DNA of 64,000 nucleotides, taken from Alteriqipengyuania lutimaris. GTDB taxonomy: Bacteria > Pseudomonadota > Alphaproteobacteria > Sphingomonadales > Sphingomonadaceae. Shown here piece by piece: positions 17,020-26,380 of the stretch. The notes below the pieces were generated by a model, which worked only from the letters and a program-made list of their open reading frames with translations, was not told the DNA's origin and made no database searches. The stretch is from assembly GCF_003363135.1 (NCBI RefSeq), contig NZ_QRBB01000001.1, positions 2,640,501 to 2,704,500 on the forward strand. Reading direction: 5' to 3'. Position numbers and translations under genes: made by a program. The stretch's first letter is position 1. Each line of letters begins with the position of its first letter.

Positions 17020-18038
17020 TGACCGACGACGACTTCGAAGAGTTCGAGCTTCCCGAACCTCCGGCAATGAGCATGCCCGAGGACGCAACGTTCGACCAGG
17101 CGAGCATCGACGCCCTGTTCGGCGATGCCAATGCGGATATTCCGCAGAAGAGCGGCCTACGCGCGGTGATCGAATCGCGCGTGGTCAGTCATGCCCGGCT
17201 GCCGATGCTGGAGGTGGTGTGCGAGCGTATGGTCCGCTCCTTCGCCACCAGCATGCGCAACCTCACCTCGGACGCGATCGAGGTCTCGCTCGACGAGATC
17301 GCCTCGGTGCGTTTCGGCGACTTCATGAATCGCGTGCCGCTGCCATCGATGCTGGGCGTATTCAAGGTTCCCGCATGGCAGGACTTCGGGCTCGTCGCGG
17401 TGGAAGCCAACCTGATCTATGCGGTCGTCGACGCGCTGCTCGGTGGACGGAAGGGGGGGGCACCGCGCAAGATCGAAGGCCGCGCTTTCACCACGATCGA
17501 GACCACGCTGGTATCGAAGGTGATCGATCTGATCCTGCGCGAATTCAGCACCGCCTTCGAACCGATCGCGCCCGTCACGATGGAGCTCGAGCGGATCGAG
17601 ACCAGTCCGCGCTTCGCCGCGATCGCCGGCCCGACCAACGTGGCCGCCGCCGCAACCTTCGGGGTCGACATGGACGGGCGCGGCGGAAAGTTCACGATCG
17701 TTTTGCCCTTCGCGACGCTCGAGCCGGTGCGGGGCAAGCTGACGCAGCGTTTCATGGGCGAGAAGCTGGGCGGCGATACGACCTGGCGCGATCACATGCG
17801 CTCCGAGATCCTCCGCACCGAGATCGAAATCTGCACCGTCCTGGGCGAACGCGAAATGCGGCTCGCGGACCTCAAGTCTCTGCAAGTCGGCCAGACGATC
17901 GCTTTCGACGTCACGCCCGACGATCCGTTCGAGGTCACCTGCGGCGGCGTCCCGCTCGCCCGGGCGCAAATCGGACGCCAGCGCAACCACGTTGCCATCG
18001 GCATCGTCGACACAATCAATCAGGGGCAATCGCAATGA
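17019..18038 (+). CDS. fliM: Flagellar motor switch protein FliM
   Basis: C-ring protein that binds phospho-CheY. 339 residues from the ATG at 17019, overlapping the fliL stop by one base; a GTG one codon earlier is also possible. The N-terminal peptide (FDQASIDALFGD) is the CheY/FliN-binding type. The middle domain has ARLPMLEVVCERMVRSFATS and GDFMNRVPLPSMLGVFK, and the C-terminal SpoA domain has LADLKSLQVGQTIAFDV. It is coupled to the next gene by an ATGA overlap. Confidence 0.96.
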   Translation: MTDDDFEEFELPEPPAMSMPEDATFDQASIDALFGDANADIPQKSGLRAVIESRVVSHARLPMLEVVCERMVRSFATSMRNLTSDAIEVSLDEIASVRFGDFMNRVPLPSMLGVFKVPAWQDFGLVAVEANLIYAVVDALLGGRKGGAPRKIEGRAFTTIETTLVSKVIDLILREFSTAFEPIAPVTMELERIETSPRFAAIAGPTNVAAAATFGVDMDGRGGKFTIVLPFATLEPVRGKLTQRFMGEKLGGDTTWRDHMRSEILRTEIEICTVLGEREMRLADLKSLQVGQTIAFDVTPDDPFEVTCGGVPLARAQIGRQRNHVAIGIVDTINQGQSQ

Positions 18039-18607
18039 GCTTCACCGCCTTCACCAACATCATCACGATCCTCTTTTGCGTCGCGGTCATCGTCCAGAGC
18101 GTGCGCATGATGCGCAGCCTCAACCAGGTTCGCGAGAGCCAGCTCGACCGGACTGTGGGCGCGCTCGACACAGCCACCGCGAAAACGCGGAGCGTGCTTT
18201 TCGAACTGAAGGAAATCCTGACGACAGAAGGCGCGGCCAATGCCCGCTCGCTGGCCGAGGCGCGGGAGGTCCGCGAAGAGCTCAACGTCATGGTCGGCAT
18301 TGCCAATGCCATGGCGGAACGCCTGATCGAGGCCGCTTCGACCGGATCGCGCGGTGACACTACCCCCGCCGCCGCAGCTTCGCAGGCGCCCAAGCCGACG
18401 CAAACTGCGCGTTCGCGCAGCGCGACCTCGGGCCGCTCAGCCGCGAAGCCGGCCAAGGCGAGCACTCCGAAAGCGACCAAATCTTCCGGCACGGGCCCCA
18501 AAACGGTCAAGGAACCGGCCGCCAGGAAACCGGCGGCGAAGAAAACTGGCGGACGCAAAACCGCCAATAAGCCCGAGCTGGTGCTCGATGTGAAGGAAAT
18601 GGCATGA
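18035..18607 (+). CDS. fliM-coupled single-span membrane protein with Lys/Ala-rich tail (possibly DUF6468)
   Basis: 190 residues starting in the ATGA overlap with fliM. One N-terminal membrane segment (about 5-25, [19 protein letters not shown]), then a helical region of about 75 residues, then a disordered basic Ala/Lys/Pro tail similar to histone-like tails. Alphaproteobacteria often have a small membrane protein between fliM and the MotE-like gene, annotated DUF6468; I assign it to that family from position and layout. Function unknown, presumably basal-body related. Confidence 0.8.
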   Translation: MSFTAFTNIITILFCVAVIVQSVRMMRSLNQVRESQLDRTVGALDTATAKTRSVLFELKEILTTEGAANARSLAEAREVREELNVMVGIANAMAERLIEAASTGSRGDTTPAAAASQAPKPTQTARSRSATSGRSAAKPAKASTPKATKSSGTGPKTVKEPAARKPAAKKTGGRKTANKPELVLDVKEMA

Positions 18608-19173
18608 CCCTCAAGCGCCCATCGCTGCTGATGCTGATGGCCGGGGCGGCAGCAATGTCGACGGTCGCCCACGGCGTCGCCGCCTCCGCCCCGAGCGAGG
18701 AAAAAGCCCAGACCAAGCCGCCCCAGAGCAGGCTCGGCTCCGCCATCCAGTCTGAAATGAGTCAGACGAAGAAAACCGCCCGCGAGCGGGAGCGCGAACT
18801 CGACTTGCGCGAACAGGCGCTCAAGGCATCAGAAAAGCGGTTGAAGAGCAATCTACAGACCCAGCAGCCGCTTGCCGCTGCCGATGGTGCCGCCAAGACG
18901 AAGGCGGATGCAAAGGCCGATAAGGAGGCCGAAGAGGCAGCGACGCTCGACCAGCTGGCGCGCATCTATCAGTCGATGAAGCCCAAGCAGGCCGCGCCGG
19001 TGTTCGAGCAGCTCGACATCGATGTGCAGATCGCGGTGGCGCGCAAGATGCGCGAGCGTTCGACCGCGCAGATCCTGGCTGCCATGACACCGGGGGGCGC
19101 CGCGCGCCTGAGCATGGCGCTGGCCGGGAAGCGGCCCCCGCCCCGGCGCGTGAGGGCAGAACCCGCCGGGTGA
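18604..19173 (+). CDS. MotE-like periplasmic protein
   Basis: 189 residues with a signal peptide ([18 protein letters not shown]). A charged coiled coil (about 55-85, [20 protein letters not shown]) precedes a C-terminal MgtE-N/MotE domain ([20 protein letters not shown], then [21 protein letters not shown]). In rhizobia MotE is the chaperone of the stator protein MotC. It overlaps the previous gene (ATGA) and ends the fliL-fliM unit. Confidence 0.85.
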   Translation: MTLKRPSLLMLMAGAAAMSTVAHGVAASAPSEEKAQTKPPQSRLGSAIQSEMSQTKKTARERERELDLREQALKASEKRLKSNLQTQQPLAAADGAAKTKADAKADKEAEEAATLDQLARIYQSMKPKQAAPVFEQLDIDVQIAVARKMRERSTAQILAAMTPGGAARLSMALAGKRPPPRRVRAEPAG

Positions 19174-19191
19174 GCCTTGCGCTCACCCGGC
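19165..19191 (+). terminator. Hairpin between the convergent MotE-like and FliL-like genes
   Basis: A perfect 11-bp stem GCCGGGTGAGC/GCTCACCCGGC with loop CTTGC (19165-19191). There is no T-run on either strand, so it may stall or protect both convergent transcripts instead of acting as a classical terminator. It includes the MotE stop codon. Confidence 0.5.
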
Positions 19192-19208
19192 GCGGGTAAA
19201 GCTCGTCT

Positions 19209-19613
19209 TCAGAAACTCTTTGCGGTGACTTCGACGAGGAGCACGCGGTCGATCCCTTCTTCGCGCGCGTGCAAAGCCTCGGTCAGTTCGTCCGACAGGC
19301 TTCGCGCGTCCACCGCCAGGAACGGCGAGGCGCGCAGGCGCGAAAACTCCGCCCCCGCCAGAAGCGCCTCGGTCCGCAGACCAGGCATGTCGTCTGCGAT
19401 CCTTTTGGCGGCGGCACCGTCGTGCGCTTCGAGGACGATGCTGAAACGCAGGGTCCCCTGCAGCCTTGCTCCGTCGATGATCGGCACGGCGATCGCCTCC
19501 ATCGCGACGAGATTGCCGTCGGACGCCCCGCCCCCGCCACCTGCGCCGGTGGCGCTGCTCATGGGGACGGCAGCGAGAAGCACGCCGCCCAGCAGGAGGG
19601 TCTTGCTATTCAT
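19209..19613 (-). CDS. Small FliL-like periplasmic protein
   Basis: 134 residues with a signal peptide or anchor (LLLGGVLLAAVPMSSATGAG). The rest resembles the periplasmic FliL domain: a strand-rich part (LVAMEAIAVPIIDGARLQGT, then LRFSIVLEAHDG) and a helix with DARSLSDELTEALHAREEGI ending in VLLVEVTAKSF. It would be a second FliL-type protein beside the true fliL at 16453. It is divergent from the gene at 19709 across a symmetric TATAATA. Function is inferred from fold resemblance only. Confidence 0.7.
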   Translation of the reverse strand: MNSKTLLLGGVLLAAVPMSSATGAGGGGGASDGNLVAMEAIAVPIIDGARLQGTLRFSIVLEAHDGAAAKRIADDMPGLRTEALLAGAEFSRLRASPFLAVDARSLSDELTEALHAREEGIDRVLLVEVTAKSF

Positions 19614-19656
19614 GATGTGCTGCCATTTCCGTTCGAAAAAGGGAGTTCGAAGACGA

Positions 19657-19684
19657 CCGGAGAACCGGCCCCTACCCTATAATA
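19657..19684 (+). promoter_or_regulatory. Symmetric TATAAT promoter between the FliL-like gene and the TPR unit
   Basis: CCGG-AGAA-CCGG (19657-19668) lies 9 bases before TATAAT (19678-19683); TATTAT (19684-19679) is present on the other strand for the divergent FliL-like gene, giving leaders of about 20 nt (plus) and 58 nt (minus). Confidence 0.5.
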
Positions 19685-19708
19685 GAGGATATCCCGACCG
19701 GAGCGCGC

Positions 19709-19957
19709 ATGAGTTACGACCAAAAACCTTCACGCATAAAGCTCGTCAGCAATGGCGGGACGGCGCATGCGCCCGGGAATGCCCCTGTCGATACGCGCCC
19801 GCTCGAGCAGGCGATCCAGGACGTCGTCGACAATGCGCAGCAGCAGCCTGCCACCGCGCCCGCGCGCCGGTTTTCGATCATGTCCGTGATCCTGTTTCTT
19901 CTCGGCTCGGCAATCGGCGGTGCGGGGCTCGTCGCCTGGCCGCATCTGGCGGGCTGA
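19709..19957 (+). CDS. Small single-span membrane protein
   Basis: 82 residues. A hydrophilic Gln/Ala/Pro-rich N-terminus (about 1-52) is followed by one C-terminal membrane segment (about 56-78, IMSVILFLLGSAIGGAGLV). No family recognised. It is first in a unit with the TPR-like gene (7-base gap) under a flagellar-type TATAAT promoter, so it probably acts with the flagellum. A GACCGG/AGCGCG region precedes the ATG without a strong ribosome site. Confidence 0.65.
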   Translation: MSYDQKPSRIKLVSNGGTAHAPGNAPVDTRPLEQAIQDVVDNAQQQPATAPARRFSIMSVILFLLGSAIGGAGLVAWPHLAG

Positions 19958-19964
19958 CCGGCAG

Positions 19965-21839
19965 ATGCGCAAACTCGTTTCCCTGACCGCCTCGCTCTCG
20001 CTGGCGCTCGGCGCTTCGGCCGTGGCCGAGGACGGGCCCGACCACGATCACGGCGAAACGAATGCCACGGCCGAGCCGGGCGGCGAGACCGGTAGCGATG
20101 TCGACTCCCGGTCCGAAATGAACGCTCAGGAGCACGTCCGCGCGCCTGCCGTGCGCCTGCCCGGCTTCGCCGCCGCGCTCGCGAACGACCCGCCGATACA
20201 GAGTGCTGCCGGATGGCGGATTATGCCCGAGCGCGATGCGTGGAAGGCGATCGCGAGCAGTACCCCTGCCACCCGCCAGCAGGCGCGCTGGGCCTACGCC
20301 CGCAGCCTAATCGGCAAGGGACGTTCGCCAGAGGCCTACGGCGTGCTGGTCGCAATGGCGCAGGACGATCCCGATCTCTCGCTCGTCGCGGCCCACAGGC
20401 TTGCGCTCGGCGCAGCGCTGGTGGGCCTTGGCCGCCATACGGACGCGCTCGATGCCCTGTCCGCCGACCAGCTGGCGGACAATGCCGAGGCTTGCGCTTG
20501 GCGCCTGCGCGCGCTGGCAGCGCTGGCAATGAACGCAGCGGCACTCGGCGAATGGAGCTGCGCCCGCCCGCCGATCGCCGCGCGCGACGGCAAACAGCGT
20601 GCGCCCTTCGTGCTCGCTGCCGCCGAAGCGGCCCTCGAAACTGGAAACCCCCGCAGTGCCCTCAAGGTGCTCAGGTCGGTCTCCGACGCCGATGCGGCGG
20701 CGAACCTGCTGCGCGGGCGTGCGCTTTTCGCGCTCGGGAGCGAGCAGAAGGCGCGGCTGAGGCTGGACCGGGCGGCCGACAACGGAACGCCCGAACAGCG
20801 CATGGATGCCCGGGTCTCCGTGCTCGAAGGACTGGTGGCGCATCATCATGCGGACCCTCGAAAGGCTGCCGCCGAGCTCGAACGGATCGGATATTCCTGG
20901 CGCGGCGGGTCGGTCGAAAGACGCGCCCTCAAGCTGCGCTTCACGCTTGCCGAAGCAGCGGGCGACGATCGCGCGATGCTGACTGCAGGGGCGGCGCTGT
21001 TGCGTTATCATTCGATGGCGGACGACAGCGGTGCGCTGCTCGGCGCGCTGCAGCAGAAGCTTGGCGCCATCCTTTCGCCTGGAAGCAAGGTCCCGCTGCC
21101 CGAGGCCGCGGGACTGTTCTGGGACTACCGCGACCTCAGCCCTTCGGGAGCCGGCGGCGATCTGCTCGTCAGTCGGCTTGCCGACAGGCTGCAGGCTGCC
21201 GGTCTCTACGAGCGTGCGGCCGGGCTGCTGGACTACCAGCTGATGGCACGCGCCAAGGACGTTGCCCAAGGTCCGCTCTCGGTCCGCGTGGCGAAGCTCT
21301 ACATCCTCGCGGAACAGCCTGAAGAGGCGCTCAGAGCGCTTCGCGCGACCGACGGCAATATCTATCCCGACCCCATGCTGTGGGCGCGTCTGCGGATCGA
21401 GGCGGTGGCGCTTCACAAGCTCGGTCGCACCGAAGAGGCGCTGGCGGTGCTCGACGGCGTGCCAGAGGGTGGCGCGATCCGCGACGAGATCGAATGGGGT
21501 CGCCGCAACTGGAAAGCGCTCAGCGCATCGGGCGACCTGCCGGCAGTCGCCGGCGGCCGGCTGAGCGAGGTCGAGCAGACCATCATCCTGCGGCGCGCCA
21601 TCGCGCTCGCCATGCTCGGGCGCGAGACATCGCTTGCCCGGCTGCGCACACGCTATGCGAACGCCTTCGTCGGGGAACCGACTGCGGCTGCGTTCGACTT
21701 GCTCACCGGACCGGTAGACGGGCTGGACTCGACCACCGTCGCGCAGGCCATGGCCGCAATGCCCGACGCAAGCCCTGCCGGGGACATCGCCGATCTGCTC
21801 GCTGGCGCGAGGACCAAGGGCAAACCGGTTACGTCCTGA
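19965..21839 (+). CDS. Periplasmic TPR-like repeat protein in the flagellar cluster
   Basis: 624 residues from the ATG at 19965, which begins a signal peptide (MRKLVSLTASLSLALGASAVA) and is followed by a His/Asp-rich segment (GPDHDHGETN). The remainder is helical repeats of the TPR type (ARQQARWAYARSLIGKGRSP-like; ALKVLRSVSDADAAANLLRG; AEQPEEALRALRATDGN), from about residue 90 to 560. No enzymatic motif. An assembly scaffold around the basal body or stator is plausible from its position and periplasmic location. An upstream in-frame start at 19920 lacks the signal peptide context. Confidence 0.75.
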   Translation: MRKLVSLTASLSLALGASAVAEDGPDHDHGETNATAEPGGETGSDVDSRSEMNAQEHVRAPAVRLPGFAAALANDPPIQSAAGWRIMPERDAWKAIASSTPATRQQARWAYARSLIGKGRSPEAYGVLVAMAQDDPDLSLVAAHRLALGAALVGLGRHTDALDALSADQLADNAEACAWRLRALAALAMNAAALGEWSCARPPIAARDGKQRAPFVLAAAEAALETGNPRSALKVLRSVSDADAAANLLRGRALFALGSEQKARLRLDRAADNGTPEQRMDARVSVLEGLVAHHHADPRKAAAELERIGYSWRGGSVERRALKLRFTLAEAAGDDRAMLTAGAALLRYHSMADDSGALLGALQQKLGAILSPGSKVPLPEAAGLFWDYRDLSPSGAGGDLLVSRLADRLQAAGLYERAAGLLDYQLMARAKDVAQGPLSVRVAKLYILAEQPEEALRALRATDGNIYPDPMLWARLRIEAVALHKLGRTEEALAVLDGVPEGGAIRDEIEWGRRNWKALSASGDLPAVAGGRLSEVEQTIILRRAIALAMLGRETSLARLRTRYANAFVGEPTAAAFDLLTGPVDGLDSTTVAQAMAAMPDASPAGDIADLLAGARTKGKPVTS

Positions 21840-21962
21840 CGCGCCCCGACGCGCGTCCAATCCCGGTCGCACATACGCATTACCGCGCACGCACGCCTGC
21901 AGGCACGCGGGCCTGGCCACGCGCGCGTCTCCCTGGCGTCGGATCAGAGCCTGTATCGAGGC

Positions 21963-22868
21963 TTAGAGATACTTGGTGAGATTGAGCTGGGTGAGCTGCG
22001 CGAAAACCGAATAGCTCGCCTCGAGCGTCGCCTTCTGCTGCGCGAGGTCGACCGCCACCTGTCCCAGATCGGCGTCGACGTTGGAGGCGATGATGTCCTG
22101 CAGCAGCAGCGATCGCTGCTCGGCACGCTCGCCCAGCGTTTCCACGCGTTCCTGCCTGCGGCCGTTCTCGGCGTTCAAGGAACGCAGCCCGACCGAGCCG
22201 GCATCGATCTGCGCGACCGCGTCCTGCAAGGCGGCTTTCTGCACGTCGGTCAACCGGCTGCCGATCGGACCGGCGGCCGCGAGCGTGCGGAACGTCTCGT
22301 AGATCTCTGCTCCCACGTCGCTAGCGGTCAGGCCATAGGTCACCTTCGTGCCTTCGGAGAGATGGGCCACCGCCTTCACGTCGTCGTTGCGAAAGGCATC
22401 GGCCGCGGCCGTTGCGACCACGTCGTCCAGCGTTTGCGGAGCGAACGGCGACACGTCGGTGCGCGATCCGGCGAACAGGGCGACGCCGCCCTCCCTCGCG
22501 TTGAGGGTAGTGCGGAATTGCTCGAACGTGCTCTTGATCGACTCCTGAAGACCAACCGATTCGTCGGTGCCGATCGCGGTGACCAGCTGCGTGCGCAGGT
22601 CGATCATGGCGTTGTCGATGCCGGTGACGTGCGCGTCGTAGATGGCGAGCGTGGTGGTCACGTGCTTGGAGACGAGCGCCTGCGCATCCTGCTTGGCGAG
22701 CATGGTGTTCGCGGACATCGTGCGCACGGCCTGGGTCCCGAGGCTGGCGTAATCGAGCGCCTTCTTGCCGGTCGAAAGCGCCCTCTGGGTCGTGGCGAGA
22801 TTTTGCTGCGCGCGCTGGATGGCATCGGCCATCGTGCGTTGCAGCGGTATGGTGGCAACCCGGTTCAT
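21963..22868 (-). CDS. flgL: Flagellar hook-filament junction protein FlgL
   Basis: 301 residues, flagellin-like at both ends: ATIPLQRTMADAIQRAQQNL at the start and VDLAQQKATLEASYSVFAQL near the end. It forms the second junction zone between hook and filament. Located 11 bases after flgK in the minus-strand flgE-flgK-flgL unit. Confidence 0.93.
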   Translation of the reverse strand: MNRVATIPLQRTMADAIQRAQQNLATTQRALSTGKKALDYASLGTQAVRTMSANTMLAKQDAQALVSKHVTTTLAIYDAHVTGIDNAMIDLRTQLVTAIGTDESVGLQESIKSTFEQFRTTLNAREGGVALFAGSRTDVSPFAPQTLDDVVATAAADAFRNDDVKAVAHLSEGTKVTYGLTASDVGAEIYETFRTLAAAGPIGSRLTDVQKAALQDAVAQIDAGSVGLRSLNAENGRRQERVETLGERAEQRSLLLQDIIASNVDADLGQVAVDLAQQKATLEASYSVFAQLTQLNLTKYL

Positions 22869-22879
22869 CGCGTGTCCTT

Positions 22880-24976
22880 TCAGCGGACCATGTCTAGGAG
22901 AGTGTCATACATCTTGGTGGCGGTCGTCATGACGCGCGCTGCTGCGGCATAGCTGTTCTGGAGGACGACCATCTGCGACAGTTCTTCGTCCAGATTGACG
23001 CCCGAGAAGCTGTCGCGCCGGTTCACGGCGTCATCGCGCCGCGCGGCGGCGTCCGCCAGCATATCGCGAGCCTGCGCCGCCTGGGTGCCCGTGCGTCCCA
23101 TCAGCAGGCCGGCAAAGCGATCCAGCGAAGCGACGCCGGCCTTGCCGAAATCGACCGACCGCTCGAGCGCCTCGACGAAGGCGCCCGCGCCGCGGTTGTC
23201 GCCGCTGCCGAGAGCAGGCTCGCCGATGGCGGCGTCGGTCCGCAAACGCCCGAGCGGGAGCCTGCCCGGGTCGGCGAGAACATCGGACCGCACGCCCGCT
23301 TCGCCCAGCCCCGTGGCGCTGCCGGTAAGGCCGGCAAGCGCGCTGAAAGAGACGCCGGTGCCGTAGCGGCTGGTGGAATCGCTCGGAATCGAAAGCAGCG
23401 CGCCGCTGTTGCCGGGGGTGGGGTCGAACCGCACGCGGCCGCGATCGTCCATCGTGAAATTGCCGAACGCGGCCAGCGGGCTCTGGTTGAGTTCGCTCAC
23501 CAGGTCGCCGAACGTGGGGCCCAGATCGCCCGTCATCGTGGTCTGGCCCAGGGTCCGGCCGGTCGCATCGCGCAGCACCAGCTGGGCGGACTCGCCCGCG
23601 CCGAAGCCGTGCGCGTCGCTCGCCACGAAGCCCGGCGGGACGAGCGGCGCGCCTTCGCTGCGCACGATATCGTTGAGCCCGAAATAATGCGCGAAGCCGT
23701 TGCCTGCGCGCGCGCTGGGCGGATCGCCCTGCGCCACGACAACGCCGTTGGAAGAAGTGGCGGCCACGAAGGACAGGCGTCCGTCCTGCAGGCTGGCGGT
23801 CGCTGCCCCGCCGAGCCCGGCATTGATCGCGGCAATGCCGTCGTCGATCGTCGCCAGCGGCCCGAGGGCGTCGAAATTCACCGTAGTGCGCGCGACCAGA
23901 GTGCCGCTCCGGTCGGTCACCGCGAAGGTCGCCTGCCCGGCGAAGCCAAGACGGTCGCCACCGATCAGCCCTGTGGGCCGCCCGTCGAGCCGGCTGGGCG
24001 GCGGAAAGGCGGTGCCCGCATTGGCCACGGCGTTGAGCGTTTCTGCCAGTCCGCCGAAGAGCGACCCGAGCTGGTCCGAAAATTCGGGCAATGCACGATC
24101 GCGCAGGTCGAGCAAACCGCCGAGCTTGCCGCCCACCGCCGAGGAATCGATCTTCTCGCCCGTCGCCGTGGTCGGCACGCCCGCCTCGTTGGCGAAGCGG
24201 ATGGCGATTACCGGATAGGTTGGCTGCGCCACCCCGTCGCCTGCGATCGGGTAGGACAATTGGCGCAGTTTCCCGTCGAGCAGGACCGCGCCATTGGCCG
24301 CGTCGATATTGACCCGCCCGTCGGGCTGCTGGCGGACCGCGATCTTCATCATTCCGCTCAGTTCCTGGATCGCGGTCATCCGCTGATCCTCGGCCCCGCC
24401 GGTGCTGCGCCCAAGACCCTTCAACTGGGCCACGGTGGCGTTCAGGCCGTGAATTCGCTCGAGCAGAACGTTGATCGACTCGACCGAGTAGCCGACCTCG
24501 GATTCCACGTCGCCGCGCAGGACCTGGACATCGTCATCGAGCTGGCGGAGCGCGCCGATCGCCTCCTGCACCTCGCCGATGAAACCGGCCGCGTTCTGCG
24601 GCGAGCTTTGCGCGCTGGTAAGCGCGATCGCCGCAGCGTTGATCGCGTCGAGCCGCGCGGGCACCCCGCTCTCGGCACCCGGGGCGCCGAGAAAGGCCTG
24701 CAAGCGCTCCATGTAGTTGGCGGTAACATCCGCCCGGCCCATGTCGCCCGAACGAAGATAGACCGTTTCCTCGAGAAACCGGTCGGCGATGCGCGTCGGC
24801 TCGCCGACCACGACGCCGGCGATGCGACCCTGGGTCACGCCGGTCGCCAGCGATACGCGCTCGCGCGCGTATCCCGGCGTGCCGACATTGGCGATATTGT
24901 TCGATACCGACCTGATGCCGGCCTGTGACGCCGACAGGCCGGATACCGCCGACCCCAGGATCTCGCTCAGCGACAT
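22880..24976 (-). CDS. flgK: Flagellar hook-associated protein FlgK
   Basis: 698 residues. The N-terminal rod/hook signature is SASQAGIRSVSNNIANVGTP, then GYARERVSL; the C-terminus has MVVLQNSYAAAARVMTTATK, then MYDTLLDMVR. The middle variable part contains a Flagellin_IN-like stretch (ATFAVTDRSGTLVARTTVNF). Longer than enteric FlgK by about 150 residues. Begins 26 bases after flgE. Confidence 0.95.
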   Translation of the reverse strand: MSLSEILGSAVSGLSASQAGIRSVSNNIANVGTPGYARERVSLATGVTQGRIAGVVVGEPTRIADRFLEETVYLRSGDMGRADVTANYMERLQAFLGAPGAESGVPARLDAINAAAIALTSAQSSPQNAAGFIGEVQEAIGALRQLDDDVQVLRGDVESEVGYSVESINVLLERIHGLNATVAQLKGLGRSTGGAEDQRMTAIQELSGMMKIAVRQQPDGRVNIDAANGAVLLDGKLRQLSYPIAGDGVAQPTYPVIAIRFANEAGVPTTATGEKIDSSAVGGKLGGLLDLRDRALPEFSDQLGSLFGGLAETLNAVANAGTAFPPPSRLDGRPTGLIGGDRLGFAGQATFAVTDRSGTLVARTTVNFDALGPLATIDDGIAAINAGLGGAATASLQDGRLSFVAATSSNGVVVAQGDPPSARAGNGFAHYFGLNDIVRSEGAPLVPPGFVASDAHGFGAGESAQLVLRDATGRTLGQTTMTGDLGPTFGDLVSELNQSPLAAFGNFTMDDRGRVRFDPTPGNSGALLSIPSDSTSRYGTGVSFSALAGLTGSATGLGEAGVRSDVLADPGRLPLGRLRTDAAIGEPALGSGDNRGAGAFVEALERSVDFGKAGVASLDRFAGLLMGRTGTQAAQARDMLADAAARRDDAVNRRDSFSGVNLDEELSQMVVLQNSYAAAARVMTTATKMYDTLLDMVR

Positions 24977-25002
24977 TCAGTCAGCTCCCACCCAATCGAT
25001 TG

Positions 25003-26301
25003 TTAACGCTTCAGCGCGCTGACTTCCTGAAGCATGTCGTCGACCGTGGTGATGATCTTCGACGACGCGCTGTAGGCGCGCTGGAAGCGGATCATGTTGG
25101 TGAACTCCTGCGCCAGATCGACATTGGAAGCTTCCAGCGTACCGGCCGCGATGGTGCCGCTGCCGAGTTCGCCCGGGCGACCGAGCGCGACATTGCCCGA
25201 CTGCTGCGAAACGCCATAGGCGTTGCCCGGCATGCGCGACAGGCCGTCGGGGTTGGCGAAGGTCGCCACCGGCAGCTGGAACACCGCGCGCGCCGTGCCA
25301 TCGTCGAAGATGGCGCTGACGATGCCGTCCTTGCTGACGTCCACCGACACGAGGTTGTTCAGCATACCGCCGTCCGAGCTCGAAGCGATCAGCGCCGACT
25401 GGCTGCCGAACTGGGTGAGCCCGTCGAGCCCGTCTTGGCTGCCGAAGTTCAGGTCGATCGGCGAGGATCCGGCCTGATTGGTCCATGCGACGTTGAGCGT
25501 ACCGAACAGTGCCGGGGAAGAGTTGGCGAGATCGAGGCTGCCGTCCGGGTTGAATGCAACCGAACCGCTGGCCAGCAGGCCGTTGGCGGCGGTGACTTCG
25601 GCCGGGTCGGCGTAGATCTCGGCCACCCACTGGTTGGGCCCGGTCTTGGCAAAGCCCATCGTCACCTGGTGGCCGCCGCCCTGCGCGTCGAAGATCTCGA
25701 AGGTTCGCGAGAAATGCGGCTCAACCGCTCCGGTCGCCATGTCGCCGGCGGCAAAGGCCCCTGCGAGCGGCTCTTGCGTCGACTGGAGGTTCGCGCGGAC
25801 CTGCAGGCGGGTGGTGGCAGCGGCGGTGCCGGTCAGTCCGCTCAGGCGGACCGGCTCAAGCTCGTTCAGGCCGCCCGTGCTGGCATATTCGCCCGCCGCA
25901 TCGAGCCGACAGCCCTGCAGGTAATAGCCGCTGGTATTGCGCAGATAGCCTTGCTCGTCGGGACGGAAGGCGCCAGCGCGTGTGAAGGCGACGCCGCTTT
26001 CGGCGTCGCTGCCCTTGCGGGTGACGAAGAAGCCGCCCCCGTCGATTCCGAGATCGGTCTGGCTGCCCGAAGCCTGCAACAGACCCTGCTTCGAAATCAT
26101 CGCACGCGGCGCCGCGGTGACGCCGCCTGCCGAATAGCTGCTGCTGACGCTGCCATCGGTCACGAGCGAGCGGAAGTCGGCCTCGACCCCCTTGTAGCCG
26201 ACGGTGTTGATGTTGGTGATATTGTCGGCAACCGTCGCCATCGCGCTCGATTGTGCGCCGAGACCGGACACGCCGGCGTAAAGGGCGGAATAAAGGCTCA
26301 C
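25003..26301 (-). CDS. flgE: Flagellar hook protein FlgE
   Basis: 432 residues from a GTG at 26301 (SLYSALYAGVSGLGAQSSAM), with AGGAG ten bases upstream; the in-frame extension to 26388 runs through the promoter and is rejected. Signatures are ADNITNINTVGYKGVEADF, DGGGFFVTRKG and the C-terminal NVDLAQEFTNMIRFQRAYSA. It begins the flgE-flgK-flgL unit. Confidence 0.95.
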   Translation of the reverse strand: MSLYSALYAGVSGLGAQSSAMATVADNITNINTVGYKGVEADFRSLVTDGSVSSSYSAGGVTAAPRAMISKQGLLQASGSQTDLGIDGGGFFVTRKGSDAESGVAFTRAGAFRPDEQGYLRNTSGYYLQGCRLDAAGEYASTGGLNELEPVRLSGLTGTAAATTRLQVRANLQSTQEPLAGAFAAGDMATGAVEPHFSRTFEIFDAQGGGHQVTMGFAKTGPNQWVAEIYADPAEVTAANGLLASGSVAFNPDGSLDLANSSPALFGTLNVAWTNQAGSSPIDLNFGSQDGLDGLTQFGSQSALIASSSDGGMLNNLVSVDVSKDGIVSAIFDDGTARAVFQLPVATFANPDGLSRMPGNAYGVSQQSGNVALGRPGELGSGTIAAGTLEASNVDLAQEFTNMIRFQRAYSASSKIITTVDDMLQEVSALKR

Positions 26302-26349
26302 TTTAGTGGATCTCCTGGATGGCGGGCACGCGCGCCCGGTCACAAGAGC

Positions 26350-26378
26350 ATTGTAGAAGAGCGGTTGGGCAAACCCAA
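26350..26378 (-). promoter_or_regulatory. flgE promoter, sigma-70 type
   Basis: On the minus strand TTGGGT (26378-26373), 17 bases, then TACAAT (26355-26350), giving a leader of about 40 nt to the GTG. The -35 lies within a small palindrome TTGGG-CAAA-CCCAA (26365-26378). Confidence 0.5.
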
Positions 26379-26380
26379 AA

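Noticed and set aside
17219..18034. Plus-strand frame upstream of the fliM-coupled gene
   Set aside because: It runs within fliM in another phase; the real gene starts at the ATGA overlap at 18035.
21840..21962. GC-rich CACGC-rich stretch between the TPR-like gene and flgL
   Set aside because: Short CACGC and GCGCG repeats and a GCCTGCAGGC palindrome, but no stem with T-run and no coding frame; convergent gap without clear function.
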